Below, in pieces: positions 35,301 through 45,991 of a stretch of 64,000 nt of DNA. Source of the DNA: Trichoderma breve (taxonomy: Eukaryota > Ascomycota > Sordariomycetes > Hypocreales > Hypocreaceae). The notes below the pieces were generated by a model. The model made no database searches. It was not told where the DNA came from and worked only from the letters and a program-made list of their open reading frames with translations. Both the position numbers and the translations under genes were made by a program. How positions within the stretch are numbered: the first letter of the stretch is position 1; the number at the start of each line of letters is the position of its first letter. The stretch covers positions 5,084,001 through 5,148,000 of the forward strand of contig NC_079232.1 in NCBI RefSeq assembly GCF_028502605.1, in the 5' to 3' direction.

Positions 35301-36184
35301 CATGATTCTGTCAAGGTCTGCTGCATATGTAGAGACTCACTCACACATCTCCAGTCTCCAATGACATTCGCCAGACCGGCCTCTTTTTCTTTCCGGTTGC
35401 CCTCCTACTATTAGTCCGCGGCCTCTTCATTTGCTCCTCCACCTTGGCTCTGTCTCTGCCGTTGTCTCAGGCCGCCTTAAAAAAAAAAAGGAAACAGAGA
35501 AAAAAGCGCGTTGCTGCTCCGAGACAATACAAGACAACCATCTGCATCAGTGTCGACGAAACCTGGATTGCGGCCTCCTCACGGCCGCTTTTGCGCTTGC
35601 CAGCTGGAGCCTCGTGCTCTATACATCGATATCTTGGCATCTTAGCACCGCTGATTTTTCTCTCCTTTTTCCTTTTCTCTGTCCGGAATCTCACACTATC
35701 TCATGCTCTCCTCACCCTGATTTGCCTCCCGCCTTTTTCTCGCCCCATCAGGAAGGCAGTCATTTCAGTCGCATATTCTCCCCCTTTCACCTTAACTTCT
35801 TCCTTACGCAATTTCCTTCAGATCTACCTTGCTTTTCCAGTAGCTGTTTATCTGCGGGCTACGCCTTGACGGTATCATCTTGACTGTTCCTCTCCTGGCG
35901 GCGTTCACATCGTGACCAAACCACGTATCTTTCCGTCTATAAAACGGCATTCACGCTTACGAAACCACGCAGAAAGAGAGAGAGAGAAGCACATGAATTA
36001 ATATAACATAGCCTGTCCGCCCCCATCCGACATTACCCTTGCATGAGCTTGTGTGATGACGAGTTAAGCTTCGTCACACATGCGGTAAAACGCCTCCTCT
36101 CTCTCTTTCTCTCTCTTCCCAACTCCCACCTTTGCTCTGAAGGCTTCCTTTGTGTAGCCCTGAGCGCCACCTAATATATTGCCG
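32391..36184. other. Gene-poor region (about 3.8 kb)
   Basis: No gene is supported. The region contains promoter sequence for SRP68 on the left and for the helicase on the right. Small items are the palindrome ATCGATATCGAT at 33379-33390, TACGGAGTA at 33931-33939, a GC-rich stretch with repeated GCTCCA near 34310-34350, GTACATGTAC at 35209-35218, and pyrimidine tracts near 36090-36120. Open frames on both strands (for example 33861-34352 + and 34369-34917 -) lack domains and splice support. Confidence 0.45.
35938..35944 (+). promoter_or_regulatory. Possible TATA box of the SNF2-RING helicase gene
   Basis: TATAAAA lies about 240 bases before the ATG at 36185, just after a gene-free stretch and before a CT-rich tract. 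Position and sequence fit a fungal promoter, but this is only a motif match. Confidence 0.3.
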
Positions 36185-39100
36185 ATGGATACAAACGGTA
36201 AGTTCTCTAACCTGTTTCTGTGTCTTTTCTCCTCTTCGCCTTCCATCTGGAATCTCGAATCTGTCACTCTCCCTAGCGTACGATGATAAGCTTCGCTATC
36301 ATGATTTAACGCTGCCATGGGAATGCTTGTTTAGACTTCCATCTGCCTTCTTGCTCGCCACATCCTTTGGCTTCAAGAAAAGAAACGTTGCTGAGCAGTG
36401 CTGATTCGTTGTTAGGTGGGCCTTGGCAGCCTCCAAGTGCTGACCCGAATATCCCATGGACCTCAGCTACGCATTCTCTGCCAAAGCGACCATATCACGA
36501 ATATAGTGATTCGAATATCCAAGATAATGGGCAGGGCCAGCCCATAATTACATGGCAGCAAATGCCCCAAGTAAGACAAGATACAGACACCACTTCTTTC
36601 ACCGCACTGCTCAACAGCCCTCTTGACTCATCCGCCACGGGCTCGCCAATTACAGAACTGCCAGTGGCAGTGACAGGCCCGCCAGTCAGTCAAACCGTGG
36701 GACGAAATGATACTCAGTTTCAAGGCTTGCAGCGCCAGAGAGTTGATAGAGATGTCGTCCCACACCGAGACGGCCATTATCGCCAGTTGAAACCTCAGTT
36801 GCAGCCTCGTATCCAACCTCTTGATGTTCTCCAACCTCCTCCCGTTGATGTTGACGATGACAGCGACCCGCCGACCCCCAAACGTCGGCGACGTTCACCC
36901 TCATCATATCGACCTACTCCCTTTATAAGGGAGGTCCAAGCTGACTGGAAAAAACAAGCCGAGCGTGCGGCTGCAGCAGAGGCGGCAGCGGCGGCTAATC
37001 CAGGATCGTCCACCGTTGACTTGACACATGGTATGAGTGACTTCCCATGTCCCTGATAAACTTGTCGTTATTCATTTTTGCTTACTAACCGCGCAGTCAA
37101 CGATGATGCTGCCCCGGAACAGCCCCTGGACCCCAAGGATGAAGAGGTTTGCTATGGTATGATCAAAACTCACGCAAACTGCACTCGAGCTCCTTCGCCT
37201 AAGCCGGGAGTACAGAGCATGTGGGGTCCCAACTATCAACCTAGCATCAAGGTTATCCTCAGGAGGATGGCTGATGACAGCAACTCTCTTCGCGTTCCTG
37301 TTTGCGACCACACCAGACAAATCATCGGGATGGTCGATTATTCCGCTAGCAAGGCTTTGGCGCCTCTGCTGGACTTTAACATTCGCGTTAGGACCGACTG
37401 CCGTATCCCACCGCAGCCTATGGGGCCCGGCGAAGTACCTGGCCAGGCAGTATCACGCTCCTATATCCTCGATATTGTCTTGTACGGGCCCTTGAAATAC
37501 GCTAGGAATGTTGGGACCCTTCTGGAGCGGTCTGGCATTCCGCTTCAACAACCTTATATCATCCAAAGAGGTATCAGACTCTGCAACCCTCACACCGCGG
37601 ACTACTTGCGTTCCCTCAAAAAGTCGTCCTCTGGAGTATATGGAAATCGCCCTTCAGAGCCTTCTCGCGTTACAAGCTTCACCCCGAGAACCGTTGAGGA
37701 AGTCCGCTCAGAAGTTATGGGTGTGTTCGATTCTCTTACTAGGAGTGACGAACTACCCACTGAGGACCCCCCAGCATGCATCACAACCCCCCTACTTACT
37801 CATCAGAAACAGGGGCTCTACTTCATGATGGCGAGAGAGCAGCCTCGCGAGCTGCAGCTGGATGAGACGGGCATGGTTTCTTTCTGGCAGACCAAGCTCG
37901 CCCCAACTGGGCAACCGATCTTTCATAACGTCATCACCGACGAGAGCCAGGCTACCGTTCCTACCGATACCCGCGGCGGTATACTGGCTGATATGATGGG
38001 TCTTGGAAAAACACTCAGCATATTGTCCCTCATAGCAAGCACCATGGACGAAGCACAGGAATTCAAGCAGCTCGCCCCTGAGCAGCCATCCGCCCCAGAA
38101 ACCAGGCAGACAAGGACCGAAATGGATCCCATACAAGCGCCGCTGGGTTTGACGCCCGTGTCCCGAAATACTAAATCGACCTTGATCATATGCCCTCTTA
38201 GTACAATTACTAATTGGGAGGAACAAATTAAGCAGCACGTAGCTCCTGGCAAGCTCTCTTATCACATCTACCACGGACCCAACCGCATCAAAGATTTAGC
38301 GCGACTCGCACAGTTTGACATCGTGATTACAACTTACGGATCTGTTTCCAATGAGCTCAGCTCTCGACGAAAGGCCAAGACTGGCAGCTTTCCCCTTGAA
38401 GAGCTTGGATGGTTCCGCATCGTTTTAGATGAGGCACACATGATTCGCGAGCAAACCACGATGCAGTTCAAGGCCATAGTTCGCCTTCAAGCCCAACGAC
38501 GATGGGCTGTAACTGGAACCCCTGTCCAAAACAGATTGGATGATTTCGCAGCCCTCTTGTCTTTCCTTCGTCTGGAGCCTTTCCACCATAGAGCGAAGTT
38601 CCTTCGGCACATTGTAGAGCCGTTCAAGGCCTGCGACCCGGACATTGTGCCAAAGCTCCGCATCCTTGTTGACACCATTACCCTTCGCCGACTTAAAGAC
38701 AAGATTGACCTGCCCCCCCGAGAAGATCTCATTGTCAAACTTGACTTCAGCACGGAGGAGCGCGGCATATACGATCTCTTTGCCCGGAACGCCCAAGACC
38801 GAGTCAGAGTCCTAGCTGGTAACCCTACCTCCGTGGCTCTTGGAGGAAACACCTACATCCACATCCTGAAAGCCATTCTCCGCCTTCGTCTGCTCTGTGC
38901 ACATGGCAAAGACTTGCTCAACGACGAGGACTTGGCAGCCCTGCGAGGCATGTCGGCCGAGATGGCAATCGATATCGACGATGACGACGAGAATGGAGGC
39001 GGCTCGCTATTGTCTCATCAAAAAGCACACGAAATGTTTACGTTAATGCAAGATACGAACAATGATACGTGCATAGAATGCAATAAGAAGATCTCTTCCC

Positions 39101-39933
39101 AGGAGCAAAACCCAATAGATGCCGAAAAGGAGGACGATACGCTAGGATACATGACCTCTTGCTTTCATGTAATCTGTCGATCATGCATAAGAGTCTTCAA
39201 GCAACGAGCCAAAGCTGCTCTGCCGCCCGGCCAGGTTGCAGGCCCCTGTATTGTTTGCAATGCCCATGTACGATTTGGTTTCGTCAACATATGCCGCTCG
39301 GATGCAGACGGCGAACACGATGGCATTCTCAAATCAAAATCGAAACAAGCCGGAAAAGATCTCGACAATTACAGCGGCCCTCACACCAAGACCAAAGCCC
39401 TCCTCGAGGATCTTCTTAAATCCAAAGCCGCCAGCGACGCCAATCCCCAAGAACTACCCTTCAAATCTGTTGTATTTTCAGGGTGGACATCGCACTTGGA
39501 CCTCATTGAGCTGGCGCTTAAGGAAGCCGATATTAAATTCACGAGATTGGATGGCAGCATGACACGACAGGCACGCACAGCGGCCATGGACAATTTCCGC
39601 GAAGATCGCAGCATTCACGTCATTCTTGTTTCAATCACGGCCGGTGGGCTGGGCCTCAACCTAACTGCCGGCAACAACGTGTACGTGATGGAACCGCAGT
39701 ACAACCCGGCGGCCGAAGCTCAAGCGGTCGATCGTGTGCACCGCCTGGGACAGAAACGCCCCGTGCGAACGATTCGATACATTATGCGCAATAGCTTTGA
39801 AGAGAAGATGCTCGAATTGCAAGAAAAGAAGAAGAAGTTAGCGAGCCTCAGCATGGATGGCCAAAATAAGGCGCTGGACAAGGCAGAGGCTGCGAGACAG
39901 AAACTCATGGATCTCCGCAGTCTTTTCAAATAA
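36185..39933 (+). CDS. SNF2-family helicase with inserted RING finger (HLTF/Rad5-like)
   Basis: This enzyme combines a SWI/SNF-type DNA translocase with a RING E3 ligase domain, a layout used by Rad5/HLTF in replication-fork repair. I join 36185-36197, 36416-37030 and 37097-39933 (1154 residues). The first exon is only 13 nt and its intron is 218 nt, so the start is the weakest part. Residues 1-200 are disordered. A HIRAN-like region may lie near 225-380. The ATPase has GLGKT at 511-515, DEAH at 654-657 and the TGTPVQN motif III. A C3HC4-like RING (about 868-930: CxxC, CFHxxCxxC, CxxC) separates the two lobes. The second lobe ends with SITAGGLGLNLT and QAVDRVHRLGQ (about 998-1103). It is probably nuclear. 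Whether it is the Rad5 orthologue or one of several fungal SMARCA3-like paralogues is open. Confidence 0.9.
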
Positions 39934-40848
39934 TGACTGCTTGCTACGGAAGGCTGTAAAAGCAGCCCGCTCAACGAAGTTACGAATCTAATACTGGAAT
40001 TTTTCTGCTTTCCCCCTTTCATTCTTATACTATTCTTATACACGAATCGTTGGGCATTTTCACTTTCATCTTGACTTTAGTTTCTGATTTTCATCTCATC
40101 GCCACCGAACTCAACCCCTAGGTGTTCGATACCAAGAGGAACCATCTTCACAGCACATGTGCTGCGACACATTGTTTTATGTCTATTTTCTATCTTTTCT
40201 CCTATCATTATCAGCATCTAACCCAACACGGGGAGAAATGGGACGACTCTGCAAAGTTCGGGAGGAAAGTTTCTTTTTATATCGCTATATATCACTTGCA
40301 TCTCATCTCGGGTATGGCAATATCTCTGGTACCGCGGCACACTGTGGCATTTATACTACTGAAGCTCTCACGAGCCACTCTCGATCTTAGCGGCGCCCGG
40401 GATCTGGTGGCATTTTGCTTCTCTATTTCCTTTTTTTCCTTTGGCATGGGTGGAACGTGTGTGCATGGGCAGGGGCTGGAATTTGATAGCGCTTGGGAGG
40501 ACTATTATATATCGGTTGATATATTGCTCAAAAAATACGAACGTTTGTTTGCGGGTATGATAACTTAGAGATGCCTTTCCGTAACCTTTTCCCCCTGCCC
40601 CATCTTTGCTTCATCTGGTTGTGATACAGCCACTAGAGGCCAGATGATGACGATAATACCGGAGTCCCCTTGTAATTACGTTCAAATCAATGAAGCCGGC
40701 CACTCTTTACTCTCCTGACTCTTTGACATGTCCAACGCCACTACACCGAAAAAAGATCAAACAAAGGTTTAACATGCTCTGACAAGTTCATAAAGTGGTC
40801 GTTAAAGGACGGGAAAAACATAATCCCCCCAGAAGAATATCCTTCTAT
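39934..40848. other. Convergent intergenic spacer
   Basis: This holds the 3' regions of the helicase (+) and GCP2 (-). A 148-residue plus-strand frame at 40122-40568 has no motif and lies in T-rich sequence; I treat it as chance. Confidence 0.55.
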
Positions 40849-43818
40849 CTATGGCTGATCATCCTCCTCAGCCCCAATAGCAGCCCACTCAGTGCCTTGG
40901 TTCACAGAGCTCAGCCTAGCGCAAAGACTCAGCAGCACCACAGTCTCCGTCGCGGCATAGTGATTCAGCGAGTCGGAGAGGATCTTCATGTGGCGACCGA
41001 AATTGCTCTCCCACTTGCGGACAATGTCCGACAAATGATTCATGCGCGCCTCGGCGTCTTCCACAGTCGACACATCGTTCTGGCCTGATGTCGAGCGGGA
41101 GGAGGGGACTTTGGTGGCCTGGAAGCGCTGCCATTGATCGTTGGTCATGGTGTCGGGCTTGCTGCCGCTAGAGAGGTCCGGGTCGATCTTTTCAATCTCG
41201 CGAGTAACAAAATTAGTGTACTGGGAGAAGATGGCGCAGGCTTGCATAAGTTTTGAGTTGACCTAGAGGAGGAAAATAGCGTTAGAATGGATCAAGAAAG
41301 GGAGAGATATCAGAATAGAGAGCAAAGGGCAGGTTGTCAACATACCTTTAGTAGCTTGCTATTTGTAAGCATACATTCCTTGAGGCACGTATCTAAAAAG
41401 TCTACGTGGTCCTGCATCAACTCGTCCACCGTCCTGTTGAAGCCGGACTTCTTGTCCGACATCTCGTCCTTAGCTTTCAGTCGAGACATGAACTTTGTCC
41501 AGTTTGGCTCAATCACCTCTGCCGTGCAGAAATACAGCACCTGCTGGATGTAAACGAGCATTCTCCCCCGCAATGTCCAGGTTCGCCGCTTCAAGGCCTC
41601 AAGCTCCGGGTTCGGGCCCTTGTGAGACCAGGTCACGGCTCTAGTATGTGATTGCCAAGTCGAAGACAGTTGAGACTCCAGGTATCGTAAGTGAAGCAGA
41701 AAACGGAAGAGCGCTTGATAACGCCAAACTGTCTTGCGGCTTATCACCAGAGAGACGGGAAATGGAACCGAATAATCCAGCTGTAGCGACGTAAAGCCCG
41801 TTGCGTTCTTATCTGGTTCAATGGGTTGCTGGCTCGTAACGGGCTGCATCACTTGGCCTGACTCTATCCCCGTGATGTTCACAACCCGTTGGAGATTATT
41901 GATAAGGGTGATCTCGTTCATCTCGACCTTGACATCTTCTTTGAAGGGATCTAGCGAGGCCACAGTCCCAGGTTGGCGCAGGACGAGATCCAGCAGGGAC
42001 TGCAGCTTGCTTGTGTTGACACTCTTGGCAGGTTTTCTCAATTCTGAAGAGCCAAGCTCGAGGAAGTATGAAAACGAGTCTGAAGGGTCCAGGAAGAAGT
42101 AGTGCTTGAGCGAACGCAGCCTCAGCGGCAGCTCATGCGTCGTAAGAAGAAGCTGCATGAGAGACTCGTTGGCATGGGCGTAGGCATTGTTAACGTTCTC
42201 GATGAATCGCTTATCGTCGAACGAGGTTGGTAGTTCCGTCACGATTTTGCTTACATCTACTCCACCACATTCGCGAACGACGTTGAGATACTTGCCGGCC
42301 AGCAGCACTTTCTCTTTGACGCTTTCCAGCTGGGGTGGGACGTCTTGGTCCCGAATAGTGTACCTTCTCTCCCAGTATTCATCGATATAGTCCCTCTCGA
42401 GCCTCTCTCGCCCAATGCTCTTCTGTTCTCGAATCATAAACTCGGCATGAGGGTCGTGGATGCTGCCGTGGTGTAACCATTCATTCAGCATCTTCATATA
42501 CGGCCGACTGGCGTCCCGCAGCAATGATGTTAACAGAGATCGGGCAGCCGGGTCACCACCCATGGATTCAAGCCTTGAGGCCAACAAGCCCAAAACACTG
42601 CCACCCTTGCAGACCTTCAAGGCTTTGGAACTTCCAGGAACAAGCTCTCCTCCCTCAGCAAGCCTCTCGAGGACCTTGTCATAATCGTCTATTTCATCAT
42701 CATCTTCCTCATCACTTTCGTCATCCAACAGCGCGTTCTTCTTCAAGAGCTCTTGTGCCATTGCATAAAGATGAGACAGCATCTGACACGTAGGTAGGGT
42801 GTGGATGTTGAGGATGTGGACGGTAAACGTCTCACTCGTCAGAAATTGCGTCTCGAGCTGGGCAACCATAACCAGGTAGTCCTGTAAGCATTTTCTCACC
42901 GACGCACACAGCGCATGGTTCACGGCACCAAACTCCTCACGGCTCTGCACGTCGACGAAGGCTTCCAAAGCCGAATAATAAGTCGCCATCTTCAACATGG
43001 ATTTAGTCAAGTCGTGTAAGCTGGGATCAAGACCAGGCAAGATGCGAAAGGGCGGCCCGGACAGTCGGTCCCGTTCTTCATTGGGACTATACCCTCGAGC
43101 ATATCGAATGTACTGCCCTTCATACCCCATGAAAACATACAACAAGTCCTCGACAATGGCTGCCTCTTGAGCCTCCAAGGTCAACTCATGAAGGGGTTTC
43201 GGCTGTGGTGCAAATGGAATCGCAAACGCAATCGGAGGAATCGAGATTCGGGAGGCCAAGGCGGCAGAGGTATGTGGCAGCAACGACGCTTCCGGGTTCC
43301 AGACGACTTTATCATGACGATTATATGTCAGCTCTCGAGAAGAAACACAGGCCAATCGATATGCAAACAAGGAGAACAATATTTGTCCATGGAGGGGAGA
43401 ATAAAAGAGAGGATATCGTACCTGGGGGCGTCTCTGCCCGGACCTCCCTGGGCCGCAGCTCAGTCGACGACTTTTGCCTGCGCATCTCGGCCGGCCTCAT
43501 CTCTGCCTGCTGCTGCGCGCGCCGTTGCTGCTCTTGCTTGGCCGGACTGGCTGTCCGCGACGTGACTCGCTCCACATGAGCTTCAAAGCTCCGCTCTATG
43601 CCTTTGCGCTCCTCGAAGCGCCTCTCCTTGCCCAGCCTCTCTCTCGCATGGCCTGGCGAGGACCGCTTATGTGATTCGCTGCCTCCCAATTGGGCCTCTG
43701 CATTCTTCGCATCCGCCGTGCCACTTCGGGACCTTCCATTGGCTCCAGAAATCCGCGAGCGGTCGTCAGCAAAGGCGTTGGCGCGGCTTGATGCCCTCGT
43801 TCTTACGCCAGACGACAT
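40849..43818 (-). CDS. Gamma-tubulin complex component GCP2 (Spc97/Alp4 homologue)
   Basis: GCP2 pairs with GCP3 to form the gamma-tubulin small complex, which nucleates microtubules at the spindle pole body. The three minus-strand exons are 43818-43422, 43306-41346 and 41262-40849 (923 residues). Residues 1-132 are basic and disordered. The GRIP1 region starts with AAIVEDLLYVFMGYEGQYI at about 182-200. A DE-rich loop lies at 327-340. The GCP2 hallmark GSIHDPHAEFMI (from about 414), DYIDEYWERRYT and GKYLNVVRECG (about 470-480) are near-exact family blocks. The GRIP2 part continues to the C-terminus, including VSLVISRKTVWRYQALFRFL-like helices; GCP3 would differ in these motifs. The first-intron donor is GTACGA and its acceptor AAAG; the junction restores phase but is the least certain. 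It shares a 640-bp divergent promoter with proteasome alpha5. Confidence 0.93.
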
Positions 43819-44459
43819 GCTCGCGAGCTACATCCGAAGCTGTAGAAAAGGTGGTACCCGTCGCTTTGCGCCAGCCTGAAAGAAACGCCTCGTCACCCTC
43901 GTATTATCATGGAGATTGCTTTTTCGATTTGTTCCGTTGCTTCTTTTTTTCCGCTGTGAGGGCTGTGGTGATGGTAACGAACTTTTGCCGGTGCTGGGTA
44001 TAAGTGTAGTGTGGTTCTTTATGGCCTGCATGCGCAAGTCACAAGGCAAGCTCTACCAGCTAATACGGTGTACCTGCTCTATTGATTCAACGGGTGCATG
44101 GTGGGGTGAAACACGGCCGTCAGGCGCGTCGCGGTTGCCATTCCGTTGGCCGGATCAACCACGCTTCCGGCAGCTCAGCTTTATGTGGCGCCAGATGTGG
44201 CGGTGCGCCTAACGTCTCTGCTGTCTGCCTCCCCCACTACCACAAGGAAGGTACGTACTGCGGACCTACCTGGAGCAGGGAAGCTGGATGCGTAGGCCCA
44301 GTGTTTGCCTGATAGCAAGTATAGCAGCAACCTTCGCAGCTTCATCCTTCCCTCAGCCTTTCTCGCAGCCTCACCACCACTCTCTCCTCACCATTCTCTC
44401 ATTCTGCCGAGGCATTCCACTGGCATCTCTAGGCCAATCCAACCACACAATCAGTCACG
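43819..44459. promoter_or_regulatory. Divergent promoter region, GCP2 / proteasome alpha5
   Basis: The 641 bases between the two start codons drive both genes and hold no gene of their own. The alpha5 side has a CT-rich leader (about 44340-44440). I looked for the yeast proteasome element GGTGGCAAA and did not find it. Confidence 0.5.
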
Positions 44460-45418
44460 ATGTTTATGGCAAGATCTGAATACGGCAAGCAGCTTCCCCC
44501 CCCTCTCCCCTCCTAAGCTCTCTTCTCTTCTGTTCTGTGACGAGACAAGCACAAAACGGCCACAGACACTCGGGCATATATGCATGTACAAATAAGTGAC
44601 AGGCAAAAAACTCGTGCTAACTTCTAAATTGCCCACAGACCGGGGAATCAATACCTTCTCCCCCGAAGGTCGTCTCTTCCAGGTGGAATACTCGCTCGAG
44701 GCCATCAAGCTCGGGTCGACCGCCATTGGCATCGCAACATCCGAGGGCGTCATCCTCGGCGTCGAAAAGCGAGTCACATCCTCCCTCCTCGAAACCTCCT
44801 CCGTCGAAAAGATTGTCGAGATCGACCGCCACATCGGATGCGCCATGTCCGGCCTCCAGGCCGACGCCCGGTCCATGATTGAGCACGCCCGCGTCGAGTG
44901 CCAGAGCCACGCCTTCAACTACAACGAGTCCCTCAGTGTGGAGAGCACCACCCAGGCCATTTGCGACCTTGCCTTGCGCTTCGGAGAGGGTGCTGACGGA
45001 GAGGAGACCATCATGAGCCGGCCCTTTGGTGTTGCGCTCCTCATCGCTGGCTTTGACGAGAATGGTCCTCAGCTGTTTCATGCAGAGCCCAGTGGCACTT
45101 TCTATCGATTCGACGCCAAGGCTATTGGATCTGGCTCAGAAGGAGCACAAGCAGAGCTGCAAAACGAATACCACAAGGTCAGCTTTTATTTCAGCTTTAT
45201 ATTCCTCCGTATAAGTAGGCAGCACCCACTGACAAGATTGGTAGTCCTTAACAATCGCCGACGCAGAGACACTGGTTCTCAAAACTCTGAAGCAAGTAAT
45301 GGAGGAGAAGTTGGACTCCAAAAATGTGCAGCTGGCCAGCGTCACCAAGGACAAGGGCTTTAGAATATACACAGACGAGGAGATGGCGGCAGTCGTCGAC
45401 CGGCTACCATCAAACTAA
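44460..45418 (+). CDS. PUP2: 20S proteasome subunit alpha5 (Pup2)
   Basis: Alpha5 is one of seven non-catalytic outer-ring subunits of the 20S core. The exons are 44460-44484, 44639-45177 and 45245-45418, giving 245 residues, the normal length. The N-terminus [20 protein letters not shown] carries the alpha-type signature, joined across the first intron within the Asp codon. [17 protein letters not shown] and the block around [20 protein letters not shown] are typical of alpha5. The [11 protein letters not shown] loop also fits. The first intron starts with GC (TACG^GCAAGC) and ends CACAG with branch GCTAACTT; since the family sequence across the junction is fixed, this GC donor is nearly certain. 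The second intron has donor GTCAGC and acceptor GGTAG. A frame that reads into intron 2 is not the real C-terminus. Confidence 0.97.
44485..44638 (+). other. GC-AG intron of proteasome alpha5
   Basis: The 154-nt intron lies 25 nt into the coding sequence with donor G^GCAAGC and acceptor CACAG^AC. The spliced product gives SEY-D-RGINTF, the invariant alpha5 N-terminus. Confidence 0.9.
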
Positions 45419-45991
45419 TCAACCACGATACGCCTAACGAGAATAGAAAAATAACTGCATTAACTGCAATCCTCCCTTCTTCGTTCATGCAAGTGACCAA
45501 ATGAGAGACTGCGCGCAAGGTCGCTCAGCCAGCCCGCTAACTGCGTCAAATTCACTACCACATATAGTAGGTAGGCAAGATACATGCTAGAATATCAGAT
45601 ATTTCAATAGCAGAAATGAAATAAGATTGCCGCTGTTGCATTTGATTTCGTCGTTATTAAATTTCCCCGCCTGCATCCTTTTATACCTTTCACATTCCTT
45701 GACCTTTTCCCCTCAGTATCTTATTACCCTTCTCATGAACGCTGCCCAAATCCTTCGCACAAAAACTACCATAGATACAATGACGTCTGCCAAAATTCAC
45801 TGTGAATGTGAGCTCATTTGTCTGCTTATCAATACTTGAGCCTTGTTTCTGATCTCTCCCCTTCTCCCCACCCCCCTCCGCCCCTCTTCTCATTCGTACG
45901 TTTCTTTTTATTCTTTCCCTTCCTCTGCTTTCTATTCCGCTCTCTATTTTGCGCTTGCCGTTCTATGACATGACACATTCTATATCGCTCG
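45419..45991. other. Convergent intergenic spacer
   Basis: This holds the 3' ends of alpha5 (+) and the second Zn2Cys6 gene (-). It is AT-rich and pyrimidine-rich near 45850-45960. No gene is supported. Confidence 0.6.

Noticed and set aside
40122..40568. 148-residue plus-strand frame after the helicase
   Set aside because: Lies in the T-rich 3' region of the helicase and has no motif.
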